From Nectonema munidae (lineage: Eukaryota; Nematomorpha; Nectonematoida; Nectonematidae), in contig JAUIRK010000938.1 in NCBI GenBank assembly GCA_030549495.1, positions 379,001 through 443,000 of the forward strand: a stretch of DNA of 64,000 nt, given 5' to 3'. A program made the translations under genes and the position numbers. Below the pieces are notes generated by a model, which did not search any database, was not told the origin of the DNA, and worked only from the letters and a program-made list of their open reading frames with translations. This document shows, in pieces, positions 22,700-34,317 of the stretch. How positions within the stretch are numbered: the first letter of the stretch is position 1; every line of letters starts with the position of its first letter.

Positions 22700-23860
22700 T
22701 TTGTTCAATTAGCTTTCATAAAATTTTTATCAATTCTTTTTTTGAAAAAGACGCGTGCTGTTTCGAAGAAATTTTTTTTAAGAAATTTTTTTGCCAGAAA
22801 GAAGCTTCTTTGCCTTCTTGTATAAAGTTTCGATCAAATCTGAAGTGTCTTCTTCTATCATGAAGTTATCTACTTCTACAAAATATTCTAATTCATATTT
22901 TTGATTCAAACACCAGTATTTAAAGATACATTTTACTCTGACCATTGTGTATGAAAAACTTTTCTTTAGCCCATGCACAACTAGAAAAACAAGGCATTTA
23001 ACCGCTTTTCCCCGCATGATTTATCCAAAATAGAACATCAAAAATCGAGATAAAGCGTGTTCACTCTCTACATTAGCTAACAAATGAAGGAATCATTTTT
23101 TTGTCATGAATTTTGAAAGATCTTACAATTCCTTTGTCATGTGGTGGTTGAACAACAGATGTGTTATCCGGTCAAAATTTTATCTCTGCATTTGAGATCG
23201 GATAATAATCATACTTATGACATATAGCATTATCTTTTCTTCCTATTTCATAATGGAATTTAATTTTTTAAGCCAATTTTCAAAAATTCTACTTGTCATC
23301 CAACTTTTGGAATTTGATTGATGTTTAGTAGGAGTTGCTTTCAAATTTTAAAACGCAGTCCTTTCTTCGATACGTATAACAATTGAAGTGAAACGGTTAT
23401 TCTTTGTTTGCATTTTTTACTTCCAAAATGATTGCACAAAAATATTGCTTTTATCACAATTCCAAATATTTTCTTTCATCTAATTCTTCTAAGAAGGTAA
23501 GCAAAATTTTTGACCAATCATGTAGTGTTGTACTTCGATTGACATATTTATTTTCACTGATTATGAAAATTAGGCATAGCCAATAATTAATAAATTATTA
23601 TTATTGCAACCTTTGGAATCGCTTTGAGCAAACTTTTTTACTACCTCCATATTTCTTTGAGAATTAACCCAAAAATTGGAAAAAATTTTGCATTTTTCAT
23701 TGTGGAACCCTTCAAACAAGGCAAAAGCCTTTATTCCCCATATGGTATTTTGATAATAACAATAATAAAGCGCAGAAAATTAGTTACATTTTTCTGAATA
23801 TTGGAAATCGTACTTGTAGCCAACTTTTTATTCAAAGCTTTAAAAGTTTGAGCACGCTTG
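22700..23860 (-). mobile_element. Tigger-type transposase relic
   Basis: The minus strand retains P-D-N-T-S-V-V-Q-P-P-H-D-K-G-I-V-R-S-F-K (about 23,165-23,105), the counterpart of the Tigger block LPPNTTSVLQPLDQGIIRSFK with its third catalytic Asp. Upstream (higher coordinates) W-M-T-S-R/-I-F-E-N-W-L-K-K-L matches the 'AWMT..IF..W' block. Downstream an open frame (23,017-22,778) ends acidic, D-N-F-M-I-E-E-D-T-S-D-L-I-E, like Tigger C-termini. Many breaks are present. It is more decayed than the Tigger at 11.3 kb, and no ends were found. Confidence 0.65.
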
Positions 23861-23861
23861 G

Positions 23862-24005
23862 ATACTCCAAAAATTGGGATATATTTGAATGAGTTTCATT
23901 CGGTGTAAAATTCATTTGAAAGAAGTATTCTTAAATACTGTTGAAAAATGCCCTCTTCAAAAAAGATGATTCGCAAAGGGGTAAAATTCTCAATTTTTTG
24001 AAATA
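23862..24005 (+). repeat. ~145-bp direct repeat, copy 2
   Basis: Partner of 21,600-21,745 (same orientation). Similarity continues weakly for another 60 bp downstream. Confidence 0.6.
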
Positions 24006-24286
24006 TTAAAAATCTTGTGTCATATAGCATCAACTTTATAAAATATTTACTAAATATTATTTTGGCATAGAAAAAGAAAGTTGAGTAATTATATTCATCT
24101 TGTGACTCAGTTAATAGATATATAACGTGAGTTCATTGAATTCAATTAAAAAATTTCAATTCTTGGTCCCACTCATTGAAATCTTTAAATATTGTCAGAG
24201 TGGAGAGTAAGCTTCCATTTTGTTTCTTTCAAAATATTTCTGAATTATAAAAATAAACTCCAAATGACCCTGTAACTTGCAAATAT

Positions 24287-24390
24287 AACTCATCATTTCT
24301 AGGCCTGGTTATTGCTCCTAAAGAGTCAGGGTCAACCAGTTTGCTGCAACAACTACGCCATTTCATTCTTCTTCATTCTTGTGAACATAT
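24287..24390 (-). mobile_element. LINE 3' end fragment of the (GAT)-tailed family
   Basis: The reverse complement reads 'gaatgaaatggcgtagttgt', 'tgcagcaaactggttgaccc', 'tgactctttagga', 'ataaccaggcctaga', then 'atgatga', and is nearly identical to 10,808-10,885. It lies about 240 bp upstream of the MEMO1 start codon, antisense to the gene. Confidence 0.8.
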
Positions 24391-24627
24391 ACTGAAATTT
24401 GATATTTCTCCACTGAGTTTATTTTTATACAAATTGCTATCCTTTTTATGTATTTTACTTTTTTGATGACTCCTTCAGTGTAAGCCTAATTTTTTCAAGC
24501 AATGACTTTTTCTATAACTAATAATATTAATATTTCATACTGCTTCAAAAGGTTGAACATTCAAAATTCAACTAAGTTATCTTGAATGTGGGCTTTTTTT
24601 CTTTAGAAACTCTTTGCAAGTTCTTAC

Positions 24628-24679
24628 ATGGCGAATGTTCGAAGAGCCACACATGCTGGAAGCTGGTACACCTCTTCCA
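24628..24679 (+). CDS. MEMO1: MEMO1 coding exon 1
   Basis: Starts at ATG in 'cttacatggcgaatg' and encodes M-A-N-V-R-R-A-T-H-A-G-S-W-Y-T-S-S. Donor 'gtatga', phase 1. A 'tttttttctttag' just upstream may be the acceptor of a 5' UTR intron. Confidence 0.93.
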
Positions 24680-27600
24680 GTATGATTTTTAAAAAAAATC
24701 TATTTCCATTTTGTGCTCATCTTCTTTTACTTTAGAACAGGATTTGGAAGTACACCTTGACTCCTTCATGAAAAATGCAAAACTACAAAGCCTTGAAAGC
24801 CCTTCTCATGCTGTCAAAGCAATAATTGCTCCGTATTTAACATCTTTTTAAAATACCCATTGTACCCATTATTCAGACCAATGAACCCAATCAATGAAAA
24901 TTTGAAAATTTTAATTTCATTGAAAAGAAAGCCAGGGATTAGTCTTCAAAATTCTATAGATTGAAATCTATAATAATAATTGATTTTTTGAGTACAGTAA
25001 ATTTAATATTTCTCTAAATCGTTGGGTTAATATGTTTTTAAAAAAATTTTAAACAAAAACTACTAGACTTTTTTTGCTACATTCGCATTATCTATTTTAT
25101 ATCCGGTATAAATTTTAGATTTTGAAAAGGAAAAAAATCAAATAGAGAGGAAGAGAAATGGAGATATATAAATACGAATGAAATATCGAAACTAGAAAAG
25201 ATTGGGTTGTAAATGACATGTTTCATTTTTTCTACCATTCCACCCATATATCATTTATTTTCATAATAGTAAATGGCAAAATTTTAGTTTCCTTTACTTT
25301 CTGAATGTGAATTCCCTTTTATTTTGGAGAGTAAATTGTTCGATTTGTTACTTTATGGAACTTTACTCTTACAATCAAATTTGATTTGTTATTTGCTTCC
25401 AACTAATGCTGGTTGTTAATTTGTTCACTTTTTATAGAAACAACCCCTTCATATACCCTTTGTTAGTTCTTTTTTTAATTTTATTATTATATTTATTGAA
25501 CTATGGTAAAAAAAAACTGTTGGTCGGAAAATGTATACATTTCAGTTATTAGTTGAATGCAAAAAGAGACATCTCCACGAAAAGTGAGCAAATATGACTT
25601 TAATGAGGAAAGGTTGCTGAAGCAATAAATTGAAATGTATCAAGTATTATTTCAACTGCCTTTTTTATATCTATAAATGATTGAGCCTTTAAACTTTTTT
25701 TGGTACACATTTTAAAACTAAAGAAATATCTCAAACACACACACAGTAAACACGCTTATTAAGGCCTGCGTGTCTGTTTCATCAGTAAAATTGGAATTGT
25801 TCACTCTCATTCAACGCAATTTGTAGTTATAGTTTTTGCCTAATTAAAAAAGATTTTAATTGGCGGCCAGTTGTACACCGGACAATTGTCCGTCGGGCAG
25901 TTGATCTATAAGCAAAGGGTTTATATTACACAAAGATGAAAATGAGTGTTGATTTGATCTTCAATAACAAAAATCATTAGGTCATCGATATTTTTTAATT
26001 CTATTTATCATGCGTAACAATTGATCTATTAGATATTCCTCACAGACTCGTATATCATTGTTGCGTTCCTGACCACTCCTCCAGTCCAGTCCATATCCCT
26101 CTCAAATGGTTTTGTCTTGAAATTCATACAAATTCAGTGAAATTTGCTCTTCTGAGAAACCGCTTAGAACGAACACTCTGATATTTGCGACTGCATTTTA
26201 CCTTGTCCAAATTTAAAAAATTTGTAGTCTTTAAAAAAAGTAAAAAAACATTTTTTTAAAGTTTCTTTACAATTAGGAAGCCCTAGTTTTAACGATCTCT
26301 GATTTTAGGCCCCACACAAAGAGGAGCTGAAAAAACACTTGTTTACAGCGAGCAATGCATCTTCGGATGAGCCAGACAAGTGATACCCAGACTAGATCCA
26401 TAAAACTATACAATAAGTTAGGTCAAAAGATGATACGCCATATAAGTATAAAAAAGCACACACCTACAAATGGCATAGTTTCAAGTGAAGGATAACCTTG
26501 CCACACTAAGATAGAAAAAGCGGACACAAATGAGACACGATTATAATATGCATCAAACACATATGTTTCATACTCACACACTCAGATATACCACGCGCGT
26601 TCAATTTTATCCTGGTCTCCGGATTTTATATGTGTTTATGAAAAAAAAATATTTATTTTTAGTTACATTTATGTATTAGAAAAAATAATTGACAAATGAA
26701 GTACTTAATTATTAAGCAAAATAAAAAAAATAATTTTTTTTAACTTTGTCCTAACTTTTTTTATTTTGCGTTTAAAGTTAGATTCTGATCTTTCTATTTT
26801 AAAGTTTTAAAAGAAATATTTTTGATTATTATTACATATTTAAATAATAAGCACGAAATAATAGGTATACATTGAAATAATGAAACAACTATAAAAAAAC
26901 AAATTCAATACGAATTGAAAGGCTGTCGTCCAGCTGAGACAACTTTACGATTGGTCAGCATCTAACGATAGTAGTAGTAATTGCTGCAGTCCCAAGCACT
27001 CACCGTTTTGCCACCTTGTATTTGCCCTCACTTTCAACGTAATTTTTGACTGGCTCAGTCCTATGCGTTCTTGCCTTGTCAATAATCCTCGATTAAAACG
27101 TCTTCCTTCTCGCTTTTCAATAATGAGCTCTCTCATAAAATTTAAAAATATACTTGAATTGCATCTTTGGTTTCCTGTTATTAGATAATGTAGAACTTTG
27201 AAGCCCGGTTTCCTTTTTTAGCTCTACCTTGGATCCGCCTCATTGAATCTGCTTTCATCTACCAAGATGATACTTTCTTTAGACTTTGGAGCAAACTCAC
27301 TGATTCCATTTCTTTGTTGCCATTTTTTAGCTTTCAATTTTCAACTCCTCCAAAGTGTACAAAGGTTTGATTCCACCAAACTTTCAAGATAATGGATATT
27401 CAAGTTTTTCATCCGGACAAAAAACACTTTTTGTGTCGACCGCGCTCTTGTTGGGAGTAGAGTTGATTAAATTGCTACCTTGATGCCTCTGCATTTTTTG
27501 CTTTTGCTGTAGAATAAGTTATGCCTTAGGTCTTAGGAGAAAAGTGTTGATTTAAAATAAAAGTTGAATAGACTTGAACTAAACATTTTTTTTTTAATTT

Positions 27601-30600
27601 TTTTTTTTTAGTATATAATGAATTCGGCCTAATCATAAAACAGACTTTATCTTCTTATTATGTCGAATAATTCTTCTTATACTCAAATATTCAAATAAAC
27701 TAAATAATGTTCACAATGTGAATATTTTCCTAATTTCGTTCTTACCTGCGCCTTATTCTTATGTCACATAAGCATTGCGTGTAAATACGAGACTCTCCTT
27801 CAACTTTCCTTTCAAATCAACGACATATGCATGAATGAGAACTTTTCTCGTTTGCACACAGTTCTCTCCTAGAAACGTTATTTCTTCTCAATAAAATATA
27901 GATGTGATGTAGTGACTTATCGACTCCACTTATTTGCAATTTTGTCACTGCATCCATCTTCTTTCCAAGTCAAGTCTTAAAAATTTTAAAGAAATTTTTT
28001 TTTTCCAAGTCAAGTCTACCATTTGCTTCTACTTACAAGTGTGAGGACTCTTATAAATTTAAAAACAAGAAATAGAGACAGATTTCGTGGTGTAGATGGC
28101 ATGAGGCATCCCACATGATCCAACAAACATTAAGCCACTAATTTTAAAGCTAGCAGCTGCTCAAGAACAACTGCAGATATCTTACTAATTCACGTAAATA
28201 CCTGTTGAAACCTAAAAAAAATTAGGTTATATGTTTTACACACTGTCAAGGTAGCTTTTAGCATCTGAGCCAGGGATTGGACGTGCGTAAATGTTGGGAA
28301 ACACTTATTTATAACTAATGCTAAAAGTGTGATGACGTACCATATTTGAAAATCGCTTGTGAAGGCCGATTTTAGATGGTCATTGAAAGATGTCCTGAAT
28401 TTTACACACTCATGCTTTATGTTTCAAATCAAAATCTTTGATCTATTTTCTTCAACATAGCTTATTAGAATGCTTTATTCGTTTCTATTAGTTTATTGTC
28501 TTCAAAAAGATTTTCAAATTATTGTCCATAACCTTTTTATCTAAGCCAAAACAGTAGCATTCAAAAACTAAATAAATTTTAGTTTTTAGCTTTAAATTTT
28601 TTCCAAAAACTTTTACTTCACAAAGTGAGATTTGTTCCTTTACAAGCTATTTGTGCAACAAAAAAGTTTATTCTCCAATTTTATTGAATTTTTCAGCTTT
28701 TTCTATGCGTTGCAAAAATACAACATTAGACCAAAATGATAACGATTTTTTATGTTTCGTTTTTGCAACGTTGGGCACTAAAGAGGGGTTTTGATCGACA
28801 TCCTATATGGAACCTAAATGTAGCAACTTGGTGATTTGCTTCTTGAATCCAATAAGAAAACCAGATATCTAAGGGTGAGATGTACGACTCTGAACTACCT
28901 TTTTATATGCGTGAAAGCGGCTGCCATATGTTTTCAAGACCTTTGATTTTATCAGGGTAGCGAATCCCAGAAGTAGCTAAAAATCCGCTTCAAAATAATA
29001 AAAATTTAAAATATTTGTAAATCAAATCTGACTTCGATCAAAGATTATGTTGGTTGCCTGTTTTATCTTATAATGGAATCCTTTGGGAACAAAGAATGAT
29101 GCATCTTTTTTGTTCATCAATTTTATAATAGTATTTTAAAAAAATTTACTCCAAATATGAGTATTGCTATTATCTCTTTTTTAGAGTATAAAGCTTCTCT
29201 TTTACTTTCAAAGTATTTTTCACAATAATTGTTATTTTTATAAGGAAAAAAATGATTTTTTTCAGACATTTTTCAAGACCAATTTTATTTCGGTTTGTAG
29301 AAGAAGAAAGAAACTTTATTTGCAAGACAATAATAATAATCATCATCCTCATCATCATCATCCATTCGCCCTTCCGGGCATGGCCGTTTTCCCTGCTAAC
29401 CAGGGTTGGCCATTTGTTTGCAGCTTCTTTTCCATGTTTTTCTACATTGAGCATCTTCCGCTTTTACTTTTCTTTTGGCCATGTTTTCTACTACTGCTTT
29501 CATCCAAGTCTTCTTGGGGCGTCCCCTCTTCGCCTTTCCTTCAAACACTTCATTTTTGATACTTTTAGTCAATCTGACATCGTCCATTCTTTCCAAATGC
29601 CCGAACCATCTCAGTCTGTTTTCCATGTACTCTTCTATGCAAATCATTCCCATCTTTCGCCTTAGGTAATCATTGGTAAGCCTGTCTTTTAGAGTTTTTC
29701 CATTCATCATCCGTATCATTTTCATCTCAGTACTCATCATTCTTTTTGTATCGGCTTTTTTAAGAACCCAGCATTCGCTTCCATAGCACATCGCACTTCT
29801 TACATATACCTGATAGAGTCTGGTTTTCAGCTTCAACGAGAGGATTTTTCCACAAAGAAGACCCGAAATTTCCTTGAACTTCGTCCACCCACATCGAATC
29901 CTGGCTGTCACAGATTTGGAAGAATCTCCAGAATCATCAAGCATGTCTCCCAAATAACAGAAACTCTGCACAACATCCACCTCATCCGTGCCTAACTTCA
30001 CATTCTTTTCCATTTTTTTTCAAGTTTATCTGCTTCTAATTGACATCTTCGACAGACAAAACTTTTCACGTTTTGCAAAGAGCCCTTGATTGTAGTGCAT
30101 CTCTTATGCACCCACTTCTCACATTTGAAGCATTGTATTGCATTACGAACAACTCTTTCCCCACAACAAGAGCAAGGATCAACGTTGCTGATGGCATTTC
30201 TCAACATATTTTTCGTCTTAAAAATCATAACATGGTTGATCTTCAAGCCTTTGTCTTCTAGAACCTTTTTCCATGCCACGTACTTGTCACTCAAATCATT
30301 CAAGGTATTTGCAGCTAAAACCAGATCATCAGCGTATAAAAATTCTCTGTGATTTTTAACAATCGTATCAGAAATCGCATCCATTACAATAACAAACAAT
30401 AAGGGGCTCAACACCGAGCCTTGATGAACGCCGACCCCTGTTGAAAACCATTCTGATATTTTTCCATCTACTCTAACAGCAGTTTTGGCATAGTTATACA
30501 TTTCAATAACAGCTCTCACTTCATACTCCAAAACGCCCTTTTGTCTAAGAGCCCAGAAAATGACATCTCTTTGGACGCAATCAAAAGCTTTTTCGAGATC

Positions 30601-33600
30601 GATAAATGAGAGGAAAAGATCTTTTCCAACTTTCATATGTTTCTCTATTAATTGTCGAACAATAAATACGGCGTCTATTGTGCTCTTGTTTGGCATAAAA
30701 CCCATCTGCATTTCATCTATTCTAACACGTCGACGAATTCTTTTTTCAAAAACTCTCTCTAAAATTTTCATAGGGTGTTCAAGCAGTTTTATACTTCTAT
30801 AGTTTGAGCAATCTTTTACATCACCTTTACCTTTATAAAGTGGCACTAAAACACTCTTTCGCCAACCTTCGGGCATGTTTTCTCCGTACATCATTCGGTT
30901 CCCTATGTCTGCAAGTTTATCTTCCAGTCCACTTAACTTTAAAACTTCAATTGAAACATCACTATGTCCACTGCTTTTCCCACTTTTCATTGACATGATG
31001 GCGTCTTCGACTTCTTTTCTCGATATTATGTTCGCAGGACCTTCATTTAACTTCATAACTAAATTACTTTCAATTGTGTTTTTTCGGTTCAACAGATTTG
31101 AAAAATAGTTCTTCCATACTTTGAGTTTGGCGACCGTTGTTGAATGTAATGTACCTTCATTATCTCTTATGCATGCACTACCAATTATATCCTGTTTCTT
31201 TCTAGATTCAGTTTTTGCCATTCGGAATATATTCCTCATCTTCACTTCTTCTTTCAGATTTTCAATCCGTACTATATCGTTTTCAACTTCATCATTCATC
31301 GCGTTGGCTATTACTCTTTTACAATAATAATATTCAATAGAAATAAAAAAGAAAATTTAATTATTTCACAAAATTCATTGATTACAATAATAATAATCAA
31401 TAGAAATAAAAAAGAAAATTTAATTATTTCACAAAATTCACAGACCAATATTATAGCAAATGGAATATATAGCAAATATAGAGGTATAGTTGAGTCTTGC
31501 TGGCATAACATTTGGTGATTTTAAAAACTCCCAATATGCTTACAAAAGTTAAATTTATGTTTTCATTATTTGAAATATTCCTAAAAAAAATTTTTTTTAA
31601 ATCTTTTTTCGCATTTAGACACGCTGGCTTATCTTACTCAGGAAAAACAGCTGCATATTCTTACAAGCAAATTGATTCTTCTTCCGTGTATGATCTCTCT
31701 CTCTCTCTCTCTCTTTATTCAGTCTTCTCTTTTGTGTGCACAGATTTGGATAAATATTTTCGCTTCCTCACAAATAATCCAGTCTAAATTTTGAGCACAT
31801 GCAGTTTTTTGTCGAAGTTTCCTTTTCTGTTTATAACGAAATTAGACCCTTAGCCACAAAGTCGTTGTAAGTCAACCTGATAAAACGTAGCTTCGCAAAC
31901 TCTAGTTCTCGTATAGTCTATGATTTAACCAAAGGTTTTATGAACGTTATTTCAATCGTTTTGCGGAGTTAACATATGGTATTATGACCAAGCCCTACAG
32001 TGTTGTAAAGGTGCCTGGTCAAAACGTCCGAAACCAAAAGGTCCGAAAATTAGATTACCAGTATCTGAACCCTAAAAAACATTTTTTTTCGAGAATCAAA
32101 ATCGTTGAGGAAAAAAAACTGGAAAATTGAGCACAAAACTTTTTTTATTTAAAAAAAATTCTATTTCTAGTTTTTTAGTTTAAAACTTTATACATTTTAG
32201 ATTTAAATGAAAAATGCACTATAATCAAGCGTGTCTTTTTACTGGAGTAGATAAAAATTCATTCCAATCTCTTAAAATCCATTCAAATCGTGTAGTTTTA
32301 AAATAAAAGAATTATGGACAAAACTTTTCAATATAATTTAAAAAAGCTTATTTTATATCAAAATTGAAAAATTTAAAATAAAAGTTTCAGACCAATACAA
32401 TCCAGTGATGGAACTACATATTATCAACTTTGATGAGTACGAGCGTGTTCGTTATCAGATAGATAAGTTCGACATGAAATACTTGAAAACATAAGAAATC
32501 AAACAGGCATGAAGAATTTTACTAAAAAATTTCGTTTTGCGAGGTTATGATTTCTAGACGTTTTGGTTTTCGGACGTTTTGGTTTCTGATGTTTTAGATT
32601 TCGGACGTTTTGACTATGAACCGTTGTAAAACAACAGATCACGAAAAAACTCGTAATTGTTTTATTTTTATATTCACTTAAAAATTACGCGTACTACTAC
32701 TTATATGTTTCATTGACGACTGCGTATGAATATAATTTGGATTTACATATGTGTAACATATGTTTATTTCACTACGTATCATATAACGTGTTTGGATTCA
32801 AATTAAAACGTATTTTATGCATACATTTTTATTTGTTTTATGTTGATTCTGATATAGCGAACTAAAATGGAATCCGAATGGTAGTTCCTTATAACCAGAT
32901 TTTACATGGCTGATTCAGTTCTTTTTTCATCTCTAGAATATTGAGGGTAAATGAAAACCGGGTACAATTGTAAAGCGAAGAACGTGCAACTGATAAGTAA
33001 AATTTATTCGACATACTTATATAAAAGCTTGAAAGAAAAAAAGTAAAGGTTTTAGGACTGTCTTTAAAACAAATGCTTTTCATTTCTACTGTCTGTCAAA
33101 AGGTTAACAAAGTAGGATATTAAATTTAAAAATATTTTTAAAAAAAAAAGCTATGATAGTTTGGTAAGATATTTTTGGCCATGTGTATAGGAAATGTAGT
33201 GGCAAGGATGGAACAAAGGGGCAAATAGCCTCTTGCCGATATTGAATAATAATGACGGACATTTGAGATTTTTAAAGAAAAAATGTGCAAACTACCACAA
33301 CTTTTTCGGGTAAAATAAATAAAAACATAACATGTAAGAAAACAATATGAATAGATGACAAAAAATGATGATGGCGTGAGAAAGTTCATAAAAAAGTTAA
33401 TACAATAACAAAATCCTAGCAGTATTACAAATTTGAAAACAGAAAAATGCCAACAAAAACCTGTTTTATTCTCCATCCCCTCTATTTAGCAGATTTGAAT
33501 TTCTGTCTCGGTAATTAAAAAACGTTATCTTGTTGTTGTTGTTGTTGTTAGCCCTTTGATAACACTATCTCATTAATTATTATCAGTGTAATCAATCAGT

Positions 33601-34284
33601 TCATTACACAGAGAAAAAAATTTAATTTCCAATAATGAGCTGAGGAAGTATTACTACTACGAGTAAGTACTCGCAGGGAAAAGTATAGAATTTCATTGCC
33701 CTTTCGTAGCAGCAACGACGCGTATTTTCAGCCAACCATATGGTATTTTGATAATAACAATAAAGCACAAGAAAATTAGTTACATTTTTCTAAATATTGG
33801 AATTTATATTCTATAATATATCTTCTTTATACAATAGAAGTCGCGCTTAGCTATTTTAACTTCTTCTCTAGAATTTTTTTAGATGGCCGTGAATTTGTTA
33901 ATAACAAAGTTGGTTAAAACAAAAAAAAATACTTTAAAATTTTTTTCAGATTTAAAAAATGAATCCTGGTCCACTTTTTTATTATAAAATAAATTTATTC
34001 AACTTGTTTTGAAGTTAGATAAAAGTTTAAATATAGTTATGGAGAATTTTTTATTTTTATTTCTCGTTCCTGAAAAAAATTTTTTTTCTGAAAATAAGAA
34101 GCAGTATTCTAGATAAAGATATTTTCTTATATAAAATCAAATATGTTTTTCGAACAATTCAAAATGCTCTAGCGATAACTGGGGTGAATCTGGGACGAGT
34201 CTAAACGAAAATAAATGGAGACGTCGCTGAAAATTCAAGGTCAACCTTGGCTCGCCAGGAGAAAGACCTGCTCATTAGAGCGAA

Positions 34285-34317
<33 letters not shown>

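Larger units (their letters stand above)
24833..31618 (+). other. MEMO1 intron 2, 6.8 kb
   Basis: Contains one copy of the three-copy dispersed repeat (28.3 kb) and a 1,982-bp antisense LINE (29.3-31.3 kb). A 64-bp direct duplication at 31,319-31,446 abuts the LINE. A 14-bp perfect palindrome 'cggacaattgtccg' lies at about 25,879. The stretch 25.0-28.3 kb shows nothing else I can name; a minus-strand frame at 26,945-27,136 is unassigned. Confidence 0.6.

Noticed and set aside
21600-24005. Direct repeats as LTRs of a retroelement
   Set aside because: No LTR-type ends, primer site or gag/pol coding between them; the interior is a Tigger relic and simple repeats.
27225-27380. Minus-strand I-L-V-D-E-S-R-F-N resembling a Tc1/mariner DE-x-F catalytic block
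   Set aside because: No other transposase motif or terminal repeat nearby; the match is short enough to be chance.
29252-31327. Several plus-strand frames of 60-137 codons
   Set aside because: They are antisense shadows of the minus-strand LINE RT.
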